Part shown: in pieces, positions 17,778-27,263 of the stretch
Numbering within the stretch: position 1 is the stretch's first letter
How the letters are laid out: the number at the start of each line of letters is the position of its first letter
Assembly (NCBI GenBank): GCA_963794745.1
Contig: CAWCEZ010000008.1
Coordinates: 1-64,000 of the forward strand
DNA from: Fen-671 sp963794745
GTDB taxonomy: Bacteria; Actinomycetota; Acidimicrobiia; Acidimicrobiales; Palsa-688
Length of the DNA: 64,000 bases
Direction of reading: 5' to 3'
The notes under the pieces: generated by a model
What the model saw: the letters and a program-made list of their open reading frames with translations, nothing else
The model's database searches: none
Told to the model about the DNA's origin: nothing
Made by a program: the position numbers and the translations under genes

Positions 17778-19220
17778 ATGCTCATCGCCGGCGGTTCGTT
17801 GGTCCTGACACCGTTCCTCGTCGAGCATTTCGGTCTGACATCGTATGGCCTGCTCTCACTCGTCCTGATCGTCAACGCCTTCTTGACATCTTTTGACGGA
17901 GGCCTTCAGCCCACGGCCTCGCGGTACTTCTCCGTTTATGCAGGCTCTAACGATGAGCGAGGGACGACTCGATTGGCATGCACCCTGCTCGGCCTCATTG
18001 CGATCTTCGGTGGTGTGTTCGCGTTGATCGTGTTCCTCCTTGCGCCAGAAGCGATCAAACTGTTCAATGTCCCTTCGCACCTCCTTCCTTCGGGAGTTTT
18101 CCTCTTCAGGATCGTCGGGTTCCTTGTGGTGGCGGGCTTCGTTCATACTGTCTTCTTAAGCCTCCTGCAGGCGCGCCATCGCTACGCATTGGTGACTTTG
18201 GCGAACCTAGCCAGCTACCTGGTCTGGGCGATCGGATTAGTAATCGCCTTGTCGATGGGATACGGGTTGCGCATAGTCGGCCTCTTGCTTGTTCTCCAAC
18301 AGTGCGCTGCGTCGCTCCTTATCGTGCCGGCGGCCGCGCGCTACATCAATCGACGCTACCTTGGTATCTACTCGATGACAGAACTGAGGGCTCTTACTGC
18401 CTTTAGTGCGCGGGCACAAGCCTCGAGTTTAGCAAGCCTAATCAATAACCAGGTTGACGCGCTCCTGATAGGTGCGCTGCTCCCTATTCGCTACGTCGGC
18501 CTCTACAACGTTGGGGCGAGCATGGCTGTGCAGCTACGTGGTTTGATCGGCAACGCTTTGACCCCGGCCGCGAATCATATCGGTCGGACTTTCGGAAGCT
18601 CCGGCGAGGAGGCCGCACTGGTCGAGATGAGGAGGCTTCAGCGTGTGTGGGTCAAAGCCTGCACTGCGTGGTTCACTTCTGTGTCGGCCGTTTCCTACTT
18701 TGCGATTGTCGCGTGGTTGGGTCACCGTTTTGAGCTGGGAGGTCTAACAGCGCTCATACTGTTGGTCGGTTACATGATCAACATGTACACAGGCATGCTG
18801 ATCATATTTCTCAATGCTGTCGGAAAGCCCGGGATCGAGACACGCTATGGCTTGGTCTCTGTCCTAGTCAACGGTGTTTTGACGGCCAGCCTTGCGGTCT
18901 TTGGCGTCATAGGCATAGTGACGGCCACCGCTGTCGGGACGGCCGGAGGCAGCCTTTACCTGGTGCGGCTTTCGAGGCGACGCGTCCGGGCAGACGTCCC
19001 GGGGTTTCTCAAGGAAGTTCCTATCATTGCGGGCATCATCGCCGCCGGAGTGTCGGGGAGCTTGGCTTTCGTTGTGGGCACGCGCACACCGAGCGGCCCG
19101 ATCGGTCTAATTGCCGTTGGAGCCTGCGTCGTTCCTGGTTTACTCGCGTTCGGCATGATCGAACCCGGCCCAAGGTCACTATGGCGAAATGCTGGCAGCC
19201 TGAGAACCCGAATCAAATAA
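17778..19220 (+). CDS. polysaccharide flippase, Wzx/MATE-type membrane protein
   Basis: Integral membrane protein of at least 480 residues with about 12-14 hydrophobic segments, of the polysaccharide-transporter (Wzx/RfbX) type that flips lipid-linked repeat units outward. Supporting stretches include an N-terminal ATASRYFSVYA-like amphipathic helix, ASSLASLINNQVDALLIG at mid-protein and GYMINMYTGMLIIFLNAVGKPG in the second half. The ATG at 17778 lies inside the first membrane segment; the frame stays open upstream (VLGTIVGGASWGIASQ), so the true start is probably 40-60 codons earlier at a non-ATG codon I cannot fix. Confidence 0.8.
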   Translation: MLIAGGSLVLTPFLVEHFGLTSYGLLSLVLIVNAFLTSFDGGLQPTASRYFSVYAGSNDERGTTRLACTLLGLIAIFGGVFALIVFLLAPEAIKLFNVPSHLLPSGVFLFRIVGFLVVAGFVHTVFLSLLQARHRYALVTLANLASYLVWAIGLVIALSMGYGLRIVGLLLVLQQCAASLLIVPAAARYINRRYLGIYSMTELRALTAFSARAQASSLASLINNQVDALLIGALLPIRYVGLYNVGASMAVQLRGLIGNALTPAANHIGRTFGSSGEEAALVEMRRLQRVWVKACTAWFTSVSAVSYFAIVAWLGHRFELGGLTALILLVGYMINMYTGMLIIFLNAVGKPGIETRYGLVSVLVNGVLTASLAVFGVIGIVTATAVGTAGGSLYLVRLSRRRVRADVPGFLKEVPIIAGIIAAGVSGSLAFVVGTRTPSGPIGLIAVGACVVPGLLAFGMIEPGPRSLWRNAGSLRTRIK

Positions 19221-19439
19221 GCCAGATCGGAAATCGAGAACCGTTTTCGATGGCAAACCGTGCCGCGAGCTACTTGACCGCGACGCTTTGGAGTCATTGA
19301 GTGAAGCTTGAGGACTTGGAGAGGGCCATAACGAGAACCGCACGCCCTTTTGGATCGCCCTCCTGCCAGCAACCACGTTCGGGCCACTAAACCGACCTCG
19401 CTACAGAGTTGGGTGACTTACCATTGATGGACTGGCAAC

Positions 19440-20132
19440 TAGGGTTTTGCCCCGGGTGGGGCGACGCCGAAATGTCTCAAAGGTGCTGCGAGTCCTCGGC
19501 GCCCTGCAGACAATCGAGCTGTGTGCGTGCAACTGGTAGAAAGGCCAGCCGACTATCAACGCCGCCGAGCTCATGACCCAGGCGGCATAGCGATGGGCCT
19601 CGAGGCCGTAAAGGAGATGCTCCCTGAGTACGCCCGGGACCTAAAGCTCAACCTGAGCGGCGTCTTCAACGCCTCTTCTCTTACCGAAAAGCAGCTGTGG
19701 GGTGCCGTCGGTGCCGCTGCGGCGAAGCCATCCCCTGCTGTTCCTGAGCTCGACGCAGTAGCCAGGCTCACCGCTCCCCCGAGGCCCACGCTTTCGCACC
19801 TGCTGCAGCCGCCACCCTGGCGATGAACACCGTTTGCATTACCACCCAGAGCACCGGCTCGTCGAGATGGGTGTGACGAGTTACGAAAACGTCCCGCCCC
19901 GCCTGCTGCAGGTGATCTCGACGCAAAGAGGCGCCAAAAAGCCGAGTTCGAGCTCTGGTGCTTCGCCGTATCAGCGGTCAACGGCTGTGCGTCTCGCCTG
20001 GTCGCTCATGAACAAGAACTGCGCCAAGCGGACGTGTCGACTGAGCAGATCCACGGGGCACTCCGGGTAGCGGCGGTGGTGAAGGCGGTCTGTACAACTC
20101 TCGCAGGTCAGGCCCCTCAACTGCTCGACTGA
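19440..20132 (+). pseudogene. decayed duplicate of ahpC 3' end and ahpD
   Basis: Nearly the same DNA as 21560-22244. The fragment starts inside ahpC at the segment encoding KVLRVLGALQTIELCACNW, where a TAG replaces the next Gln codon. It then continues through the ahpC stop into an ahpD copy starting at 19593 (MGLEAVKEMLPEYARDLKLN). That copy loses its frame near 19770 and again near 19930. In the last part the active-site CxxC reads CASR, so the resolving or attacking Cys pair is destroyed (NGCASRLVAHEQELRQADV). The intact copy lies about 2.1 kb downstream in the same orientation. Confidence 0.85.
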
Positions 20133-20245
20133 GCTCTAAGGCCCCCAACGCTTGGTTGATGTCGTCGATGTGCTCGATACAACGGACATCCGGATCACCT
20201 CGGGTGAAATACGGGCCGCCCAGCTCGTAGCATTAAGAGAACCTT
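20130..20245 (-). pseudogene. C-terminal remnant of a MetB/MetY-type PLP enzyme
   Basis: The minus strand reads AARISPEVIRMSV and, after a shift, EHIDDINQALGALELSS. This corresponds to the end of cystathionine-synthase-family enzymes and closely resembles the end of the intact sulfhydrylase at 38.8-40.1 kb (VGISPEMIRLSVGLEHIDDI). Only about 35 codons remain. Confidence 0.5.
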
Positions 20246-20312
20246 TGGTACGCGATGGCGGCGGCCTTCTCAGGTCTTGGCGAGCCGTAGCCCCGGCGGC
20301 AAAGCTAGCGTC

Positions 20313-20632
20313 CTAGCACTGGATAGCGAACCGAGCAGCGGCGCAAGCCTGGCGCAATTCGTCTGTTCCGAGCCGCCCGACCTTTTGGACAAGCCATTGT
20401 TTCGGTAACGGCATGATGTTGTCGAAGTTGGCTACGCACGGCCTCGGCAGGCCCTGGGCACGGTCCAGCGGGACCTCGGTCGGGATGTCGCGTATGCGAG
20501 TGGTGACCGGTGCCACCAGGACCGTGGTCAGGCGAGGCATGACCGAGTCTCGGGTCAGGACTACGACCGGTCGGCTTTGTCACCGGGGATGTCTGCGGAC
20601 CAGACCTCGCCCCGTCGGGGTTCGGCGCTCAA
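20313..20632 (-). pseudogene. mazF: MazF/PemK-like toxin, first copy, frameshifted
   Basis: Endoribonuclease toxin of the MazF family. The N-terminal RRGEVWSADIPGDK and the following RPVVVLTRDSVMPRLTTVLV are separated by a missing base near 20570; the rest reads VAPVTTRIRDIPTEVPL, GLPRPCVANFDNIMPLPK and LVQKVGRL, all family-typical. It would start with a TTG at 20632 overlapping the antitoxin stop (TTGA). Corrected length is about 106 residues. The second copy has the extra A in the Lys codon, so this indel may be a real mutation or a sequencing slip. Confidence 0.75.
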
Positions 20633-20870
20633 TCAGCGTCCCACGGAAGGTCGGCCCACACGCTGGAGTCAACCTGTCGGACCGCGTCATCCCCCTGAGG
20701 GAGACGCGCATAGCCGTCGGCCTGAGCCCGCTCGAGCTGGTCCTCGATCAGTGCCCGGAGCCCTCTGTCGACCTTCAGAGGTACTTTCGCAGCCGGTGAG
20801 CTTCTTCGCCCTTTCGAGGCGGTCTGGATCTACCGTGGCCGATACCTTCGCCTTGGCCAGGGGCTCATCC
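20629..20870 (-). pseudogene. antitoxin partner of the MazF-like toxin, frameshifted
   Basis: Small acidic/ribbon-helix-helix-like antitoxin. The first half reads LAKAKVSATVDPDRLERAKK with LTGCESTSE; one missing base near 20785 then moves to the frame VDRGLRALIEDQLERAQADG, ending DSSVWADLPWDAD. The N-terminal beta strand plus helix and the toxin-neutralising tail with Trp residues fit MazE/VapB-like antitoxins of MazF toxins. No ATG precedes the first half; CTG or a further indel is needed. It overlaps the toxin gene, as in a typical toxin-antitoxin operon. Confidence 0.6.
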
Positions 20871-21111
20871 TGCTATCGGATGGACAATATTCCTACCCTC
20901 TGCAAAACGATGTGACGCCACGGCCCGCTCCTAATGTTCCTTGGGCTCAGGTCGGCGACGGCGCCTTGCGCCTCTGAGCGCTGGTCAGCCGCCGATTTTG
21001 CCGCCGCCGTCTCGTGCTCGGGCGAGCCGCTCCGGCCGTCGTTGGTGGTAGCCTGATGCCACTAGTGAAGATTTTCACATACCACAAAAGCTGCTTAGGA
21101 GCGTGCCTGCC

Positions 21112-21693
21112 GTGATCACCATCGGTGACTACTTCCCTGAATTTTCGATGAAAGCCCTCCTGCCTGGGCGCTTGGGCGACATCAAGGCGTCGACGTCGGA
21201 GGACTACTTCACGACGATCGACAGCAAGACTTACCCCGGCAAGTGGAGGGTCCTGTTCTTCTGGCCCAAGGACTTCACGTTCGTGTGCCCCACCGAGATC
21301 GCCGAGTTCGGCCGGCTCAACTCCGAGTTCGCCGACCGCGACGCGCAGGTTCTCGGCGCTTCGGTCGACAACGAGTTCGTCCACTACGCATGGCGGATCC
21401 AACATCCGGACCTTCTCGATCTCCCGTTCCCGATGCTCTCTGACCTAAAGCGAGAGCTGGCAAGCGCGCTCGGGATCCTCGGGGCGGACGGGGTTGCCCA
21501 GCGGGCTACGTTCATCATCGACCCGGACGGGACCGTGCAGTTCGTCATGGTGACCGCCGGCGATGTGGGCCGCAACGTTGCCGAAGTGCTGCGGGTCTTG
21601 GACGCGCTGCAAACCGACGAGCTCTGCGCGTGCAACTGGCAAAAGGGCCAGCCGACTATCAACGCCGCCGAGCTCATGACCCAGGCGGCATAG
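21112..21693 (+). CDS. ahpC: alkyl hydroperoxide reductase C (peroxiredoxin)
   Basis: Two-Cys peroxiredoxin that reduces hydrogen peroxide, organic peroxides and peroxynitrite in the cytoplasm, re-reduced here by AhpD. The peroxidatic Cys lies in DFTFVCPTEIAEFG and the resolving Cys in ELCACNWQKGQP; 193-196 residues is the usual length. The GTG at 21112 is ten bases after AGGAG and is preferred over the GTG at 21103, which touches that site. ahpD follows with a two-base gap. A partial copy of its 3' end lies upstream at 19.4 kb. Confidence 0.95.
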   Translation: MITIGDYFPEFSMKALLPGRLGDIKASTSEDYFTTIDSKTYPGKWRVLFFWPKDFTFVCPTEIAEFGRLNSEFADRDAQVLGASVDNEFVHYAWRIQHPDLLDLPFPMLSDLKRELASALGILGADGVAQRATFIIDPDGTVQFVMVTAGDVGRNVAEVLRVLDALQTDELCACNWQKGQPTINAAELMTQAA

Positions 21694-21695
21694 CG

Positions 21696-22244
21696 ATGGG
21701 CCTCGAGGCCGTAAAGGAGATGCTCCCGGACTACGCCCGGGACCTGAAGCTCAACCTGAGCGGCCTCTTCAACGCGTCTCCCCTCACCGAGCACCAGCTT
21801 TGGGGTGCCGTCGCAGCCGTTGCGGCGGCATCCGCGCCGTCCCCGGCGGTCCCCGAGCTCGACGCCGAAGCACGGTTGCACCTCTCGGCGGAGGCACACG
21901 CCGCTGCACAGGGCGCCGCGGCCATCATGTCGATGAACAACGTTTACTACCGGGCAAAGCACATGCTCGCCGAAATGGGTGTCGACAGTTACCAAAATGT
22001 CCCGCCCCGACTGCGCATGCAGGTGATCTCTGCCCATCCCGGGGCAGATAAGAGCGAGTTCGAACTGTGGTGCTTCGCCGTGTCGGCGGTCAACGGCTGC
22101 GCGTCCTGCTTGGTCGCGCACGAACAGGAACTGCGCAAGGCGGACATGTCGACCGAGCAAATCCATGAAGCACTCCGGGTAGCAGCGGTGGTCAAGGCCG
22201 TTTGTGTAACTCTGGCAAGCCAGGTCGCTAGACCGTCCGACTGA
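21696..22244 (+). CDS. ahpD: alkyl hydroperoxide reductase AhpD
   Basis: Alkylhydroperoxidase that passes electrons from the lipoamide system to AhpC. The catalytic CxxC with its His is present in NGCASCLVAHEQELRKAD (about residues 129-146), and the all-helical 182-residue length matches the family. The ATG at 21696 is two bases after the ahpC stop, so the pair is translationally coupled. The reading frame is intact, unlike the duplicate at 19.6 kb whose second Cys is Arg. Confidence 0.95.
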   Translation: MGLEAVKEMLPDYARDLKLNLSGLFNASPLTEHQLWGAVAAVAAASAPSPAVPELDAEARLHLSAEAHAAAQGAAAIMSMNNVYYRAKHMLAEMGVDSYQNVPPRLRMQVISAHPGADKSEFELWCFAVSAVNGCASCLVAHEQELRKADMSTEQIHEALRVAAVVKAVCVTLASQVARPSD

Positions 22245-22314
22245 GCCCTCAGGCCTATGGTTGAGGGCTAGAGGCGTAATTCTCGCATCTCGGCGAAGCC
22301 GTCCCCCCGGGGAG

Positions 22315-22611
22315 CTAAAAGCTGGCATCCTGGCACCGGGTTGCGAAGCGAAGCAGCAGCACAAGCCTGGCGGAGTTCGTCTGTTCCGGGCCGCCCGACC
22401 TTATGGACAAGCCGTTGTTTCGGCAACGGCATGATGTTGTCGAAATTGGATACGCACGGCCAAGGCAGGTCCTGGGCACGGTCCAGCGGGACCTCGGTCG
22501 GGACGTCGCGTATACGGTTGGTGACCGGTGCCACAAGGACCATGGTCAGGCGAGGCATGACCGAGTCTCGGGTGAGGACTACGACCGGTCGGCTTTTATC
22601 ACCGGGGATGT
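22315..22611 (-). pseudogene. mazF: MazF-like toxin, second copy, truncated
   Basis: Second copy of the toxin gene in the duplicated segment. ADIPGDKSRPVVVLTRDSVM and PRLTMVLVAPVTNRIRDVP are in one frame; a frame change near 22355 separates the last residues (LLRFATRCQDASF). Upstream of the codons for ADIPGDK the sequence no longer matches copy one: it is the end of an IS21-like element. The first residues and the antitoxin gene are therefore missing. Confidence 0.7.
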
Positions 22612-22925
22612 CTGCGAACGGGTCGTCGACGCCGCCTACGAACAGCGAAGCCTGGCTCTGTCTTCAAACCTGGACCCCTCTGGCTTTGACGAGCTGATGC
22701 CCAAGACCATTCCCAACGCCACCGTCGACAGGCTCTTGCACCGACGCTCACGTCGTGCTCACTGGTGGCGACTCGATCAGGCTCACCCAAGCCACCAGAG
22801 GCAAAGGGGTAAAGCCATTGGCCGGATAGCCGGGCAAATCTGCTGGCCGTCCCCGGGCATTTCTAGTGGCCGCGGCTGGGCATTTCTGTTGTCCGTCTCC
22901 GGGCAAAAGCTAGTGGCCATTGACA
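22612..22925 (+). mobile_element. IS21-family remnant: istB 3' end and terminal repeats
   Basis: The plus strand reads ERVVDAAYEQRSLALSSNLD, then TVDRLLH and, one base shifted, AHVVLTGGDSIRLTQATRGK before a stop at about 22830. This is the C-terminus of the IS21 helper ATPase IstB. The next 95 bases hold repeated 'CTAGTGGCC' and 'GGGCATTTCT'-type blocks and end at 22921-22925 with TGACA, that is TGTCAATGGCC on the other strand, matching the multiple terminal repeats and TG..CA tips of IS21-like elements. The element has removed the start of the second mazF. The other end and istA are absent. Confidence 0.65.
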
Positions 22926-22926
22926 C

Positions 22927-24105
22927 TCACGTGCCGGTGGCTCCCAAGCAGAAACGGCGCAGGAGCGACCAACCATCGGGGCCTATTTCCACGAGCCAGA
23001 CCTCTGTTGCCTCCATGTGTATGGGGAGGCAGCGCGAGGCGCGGGCGGCGCCTCGCCGCAGCTGAGCCACTGGTGCGTCCTCGCCGAGTGTCAGGTGTGG
23101 AGTGATGCCGGCGAACTCGCCTCCGTAGGGGGACACCGATGGGTGCGCCTCCATCACCCTCTCGGTCATGGACACAAACGGTTGCGCCGGAGTGGGAGCA
23201 AGGTACAGCACCCGCTTGTCGAACCACCCGGTAGACGACAGCTCGAAGCGGAAAGGCTGGATGCTGGCGAACAACCCTCGCAGGCCGGCAAGGACGTCGC
23301 TTGTCAATTCCTCGCCGGGCAGAAAGGGGGACATAACAGTCACGTGCGGAGGGAGCGCCAGTCGCCCGCGACTGAACCCAGTCCAGATCTGTCGCAGCGT
23401 GGCGTCGAGCTCAAAGGTGGGACTGATGAGGGCGGTCTCCCGGCCCGCCCATGTTCCTGAAGGCTCATTGGTGAGGCTGCCGAGCACGGCCATGTCATGT
23501 TGGGCCGTCGCGTCCCTGGGGTACCCTTTGTGGAACAGCAATTGAGCCGGCAGGGATAGGCAGGGGACGGTACGGGCGCCGAGACTTCCAGTGCCCAAGC
23601 ACGCCGACCGTAACTTTGCCCGTATCAAATTCGGGTCCAGCTCGCCGTTAACGAGCAACGGGACCGAAGCGATTTGGTCCCAATCCACTTCGAGGACCTC
23701 GATGGCATACCCCCCGGGACGGCCGAAGTCGGCCCCTTCGGGGAGCCACCATCTGTCGGTCTGGCGACGGCCTCGGGGCTCGAAGCCGAGCGGGGCGAGG
23801 GCGGCAGCAATGGCGTCTGATCGGCCTGCCAGGTCGTCTACGACGAGGTCCAGGTCAGCGTGGTACCGCAGCTGGGACCCGACCAGGGCATCCACACCCC
23901 ATCCCCCGGCTAGCCAAAAGGGTATGCCCGCCCGTTCGAGGCAGCCAGCGATCTGCAAGACGTCGTCCAGAGAACACACCGACGCCGCCTCGGAGCCCGC
24001 GATCTGGGCCAGCTCCCCGACGAGGCGCTCGAAAAGGGCGCCGATCGCGGGCAGCGCCGCCGCGGCTTCGAGAATCTCCTGACCCGCCGCACCACTCGGC
24101 GGCAC
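22927..24105 (-). CDS. nucleotidyltransferase fused to 2H phosphoesterase (2'-5' RNA-ligase-like)
   Basis: Two domains in one continuous frame. The first (about residues 45-235 from the GTG at 24105) is a LinB/ANT-type nucleotidyltransferase: FWLAGGWGVDALVGSQLRYH followed by ADLDLVVDD and later LLFHKGYPRDATAQHD. The second (about 270-390) has the two HxT motifs of 2H phosphoesterases, LPPHVTVMSPF and GITPHLTLGED. Substrates are unknown; the first fold transfers NMP to small molecules or RNA, the second hydrolyses 2'-3' or 2'-5' phosphodiesters. The frame stays open to 24315 and neighbouring frames also look coding, so the N-terminus may be longer with a frame break near 24100. Confidence 0.75.
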   Translation of the reverse strand: MPPSGAAGQEILEAAAALPAIGALFERLVGELAQIAGSEAASVCSLDDVLQIAGCLERAGIPFWLAGGWGVDALVGSQLRYHADLDLVVDDLAGRSDAIAAALAPLGFEPRGRRQTDRWWLPEGADFGRPGGYAIEVLEVDWDQIASVPLLVNGELDPNLIRAKLRSACLGTGSLGARTVPCLSLPAQLLFHKGYPRDATAQHDMAVLGSLTNEPSGTWAGRETALISPTFELDATLRQIWTGFSRGRLALPPHVTVMSPFLPGEELTSDVLAGLRGLFASIQPFRFELSSTGWFDKRVLYLAPTPAQPFVSMTERVMEAHPSVSPYGGEFAGITPHLTLGEDAPVAQLRRGAARASRCLPIHMEATEVWLVEIGPDGWSLLRRFCLGATGT

Positions 24106-24739
24106 AAGCGCGAGCGGCCAAGCCCGCGAGCGAGCGCGACAAGCGCCTCCCGCAAAGACCGTCGGGCGCCGGCAAGACTCGTCACCTGAAGCTCCCCGCC
24201 GCCGGGCCGCGATTGCCCGCCAACCCACCGCTGTGTCGCGCTCTGGTGCAAGGCAAGATAATCGAGCGCGTGCCGACCACCCAGAGAGATGGCACGAGGC
24301 CGAGGCCCATTGCATCGCTCATGAGCTGAGCCAGGACCGCGGCCGCCCAGAGGCCCAATCCTGGTGGCGGGGCAAAAACCCCGCTGCTCTTGGTCGCGTT
24401 GGTCAAGTGAGTCGATTGCCACAATCAGTGGTACTTCGTCGTCTCGTTTCAACCTACTTGTTACCAAGCGTTCATCCTGCGTTGGCCATATCATCAACTG
24501 CGAGTACCATGCCGAGCATGTCAAAACGTGTGGACGGCGGATGCGGACCTCGTGCTGTCCCACGATTTGACCCGCCAGGTTTTCGAATTTTCGGCGATGG
24601 CAGCTCGGCTGCGGTAGCGCCCATCGACGAGTTCATCCGACGGTACGGCGCACGGGCCTCGAGCTCGTGGCGCTGTCGTCTCCCGTAGCGAGCCGGTCAC
24701 AGGCGACCAACGGCTGAGCCAGAAAGGCAGTGCAGGGCC
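24106..24739. other. unresolved stretch upstream of the nucleotidyltransferase fusion
   Basis: Frames on the minus strand contain LAGARRSLREALVALARGL near 24150, which could be the N-terminal part of the fusion gene in another frame. Nothing between 24320 and 24720 resembles a known gene. The last bases hold the ribosome site of the GT2 gene at 24740. Confidence 0.35.
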
Positions 24740-25756
24740 ATGAAGACGCTGACGATCGCTATCGCGTCCTATCAAAGGCGCGAGTCACTGCTCCGACTTG
24801 TCCGGAGCCTGGACCAGCTTGCAACGAGTTCTCCGGCGTCGTGGGCGAGCGTCGACGTCGTCGTAGTAATCGACGGCTCCAATGACGGGTCCCGAGAATC
24901 GCTCGAAAGCTACACCTCCAAGTTGCCCCTGCGGCTCGAATGGCAGGCGAACGCCGGCTTGTCGGCAGCTCGCAACGTATGCCTCAAGCTGGCCACGGGT
25001 GAGAATATCTGGTACCTCGACGACGACATGGTGCCGTTAGAGGGCACCATCGACCGTCACCGACTTGCCCATGAGGGCTCTGACGCCGGGGTCCTGCTCG
25101 GTCCGTGCCTGATCCCCGACGACCTGGAAGTCCCCGCCGGCGTAAGAGAATGGTGGGCCGATTACTATTCCGCACTGCGCGAAGCCGGCGCGGTCACCCG
25201 TTTCGACCAGTTCGGCATGGCAAACGCCAGCGCGCCGGTGGAACTTTTACGTGCTGTCGGCGGCTTCAACGAGAGTTTTACCGGGTACGGCTGGGAGGAC
25301 TACGAGCTCGGCGCCCGCATCCTCGCCTCGGGTGCAAAGGAGTATTTCGCCGACGACGCTGCCGTCTGGCATTACACAGAAACCAATGAAGAGCTCACGT
25401 TCCGCCGTCAGCACAGCATCGGGAGCGCCTCAGCAAAGATGTTCGGCCTGCACCCGGAACTGGCCGATGAGTACTTCAACCGCTACTTCCACGGCGGTGA
25501 GCACAGTTTGAAACTGGCCCGCCTATTAGATCGAATGGGAGTGCATTCGAGCTTAGAACTCAAGACAATTGCTGCGGGCGCCAACCGCGCCGACAGAGTT
25601 ATGGAGCGCCTTATGGGCCGTCACGTGAGGTTGCTGCATGCCCTGGCTTGGGAGGCTGCTTACTTCGGCGGTATCGCCGAGATCGACCCGAAGATGCTTG
25701 GCGTCGCGATGGGCCGGCCGGGCGCCCAGGCCTCGCCGACTAGTGACGTGCACTAG
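24740..25756 (+). CDS. GT2 glycosyltransferase
   Basis: Intact 338-residue family 2 glycosyltransferase. LTIAIASYQRRESLLRLVRS opens the GT-A fold, VVVVIDGSNDGS is the donor-binding strand and WYLDDDMVPLEGT the metal site; GGFNESFTGYGWEDYELGAR is the acceptor-side ED motif. It is a close relative of the protein at 49995-51035, with the same layout and many identical segments, so the two probably act in related polymer pathways. ATG at 24740 follows a weak purine-rich site. It stands alone between the nucleotidyltransferase fusion and secreted proteins. Confidence 0.88.
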   Translation: MKTLTIAIASYQRRESLLRLVRSLDQLATSSPASWASVDVVVVIDGSNDGSRESLESYTSKLPLRLEWQANAGLSAARNVCLKLATGENIWYLDDDMVPLEGTIDRHRLAHEGSDAGVLLGPCLIPDDLEVPAGVREWWADYYSALREAGAVTRFDQFGMANASAPVELLRAVGGFNESFTGYGWEDYELGARILASGAKEYFADDAAVWHYTETNEELTFRRQHSIGSASAKMFGLHPELADEYFNRYFHGGEHSLKLARLLDRMGVHSSLELKTIAAGANRADRVMERLMGRHVRLLHALAWEAAYFGGIAEIDPKMLGVAMGRPGAQASPTSDVH

Positions 25757-25902
25757 CGACGAGCTGCCGTGCCAATACCGCTTGGCTCCTCGCCGAGGAC
25801 AGTTGCCGGACGCGCCGCGTGAGCGATCGGGCAGGGTGCCGAATTTGGAGCTAGCCTGACCCCGTCGTCATCCAGGGGTACCATGAGGGGGGCTCGCTTG
25901 AG

Positions 25903-27208
25903 ATGAAGAAGGTCCTTGCGCTCTTTGCCGCAGTCATCTGCGCTTCGCTCGGCCTTGTGGCAACACAGGCCTTTGCTTCGACGAAACCTTTAGGGGCCGT
26001 CATCACCTCGGTTCGCGCCGTCCCTGACACACTCGGAGGCTCGGGAGGACGTTTCGAGGTCAAGGGGGAACTCAAGCGCGCCACGTCGTGCCAGCTCAAG
26101 CTCCTCTCGACCACTTCCCTGCCCGTCGTGTACTCGCACAACCCGAAAAAGTGCAGCGGCGCGGGCTATTCCGCTCACGTAGTGGTCGGCGCGAACCCGA
26201 GCTCGGAGCCGAAGACGCTCGTGTTCGAGTTGACCGCTAGCAACCAGACGTCGTCGGTGACCAAGAAGTTCTCGGTGTCGGTTGCCTCTGTGCCGCCACC
26301 CACCACAACCACGACGACCACGTCAACCTCGCGACCAACGACATCGACCTCGTCGACCACCTCCACCTCGTCGACCACGACAACCACGACCGCGCAGATC
26401 AGTTTCCCGCCGCCACCCCCGGGCACCACCACCACGTCCTCGTCGACCACGTCTTCATCGACCACGTCTTCATCGACCACGTCTTCGTCGACCACATCGT
26501 CATCGACCACGTCGTCATCGACCACGTCGCTCGTCGACCACGTCGACAACCGTGGCACCCGTCACGATCTCTGCGGTAGGCAGTGGGTACAGCACTGACC
26601 CGACGATTACGGGCACAGCGACAACCGTCGCGGACGACCCGGTGACCGACGGCGACCTTCTCGTGCTGCTCGTGCATATCGTCAACTCGAGTGACACTGT
26701 CAACTCGGTCACAGGGGGCGGCGTTTCGTCGTGGTCGCTCGATACGCAGTTCGGGGACACATTCCCCTCCTCGACGGTGCACGATACCGAGATCTGGCAA
26801 GGCGAGGTGACAAGCACCGGTACGTCTTTGATCACCGTCAACTTCTCGAGCTCGCTAACTGCAAACAACCTCGACCTGTACGTCCAAGAGTTCACGACGG
26901 GTGGCGGCGCTGGCACGACTTGGACGAAGGACGGTAACGGCGCGGGCCAGGCCAATAACAGCGCTTCTTTCGACGTCGATTACCCGTCGCTGACGCCCAC
27001 CGGGTCGCACGAGCTGTATTTTGGCTACGGCTGGGTACCCGGCACCGCCACAGGCGGCGTTAGTCCCGGGAGCGCTACTTTCGTTGTCACCGCCGACAGC
27101 AACCTGATCTGCTATGACCCCGACGTATCGGCGACAGAGGCCCCGGTCGGGGCGGAAGACACAGATTCGTACTCCGCATCAATAGGGGTCCTGATCGAAG
27201 CCTCATAG
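25903..27208 (+). CDS. secreted protein with Ser/Thr linker and one repeat-family domain, frameshifted
   Basis: A signal peptide (KKVLALFAAVICASLGLVAT) is followed by an Ig-like domain with two Cys (about 30-125) and a long Thr/Ser/Pro linker. The linker frame breaks near 26525 inside repeated 'TCGTCATCGACCACG'-type units. The other frame continues TTVAPVTISAVGSG into a beta-rich domain ending NLICYDPDVS and SASIGVLIEAS. That domain is homologous to the three domains of the convergent gene at 27264-29837. Corrected length is about 430 residues. ATG at 25903; upstream GAGGGGGGCTCG may serve as ribosome site. Probably cell-surface or extracellular; role unknown. Confidence 0.7.
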
Positions 27209-27263
27209 CCGGGGCGCTCGGAGCGCTCGCGGAGACGAACTCGCCCTTAGGGGGCCGGCTTGG

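Noticed and set aside
20947..22364. Long minus-strand frames opposite ahpC and ahpD
   Set aside because: Antisense shadows of two intact, strongly conserved genes.
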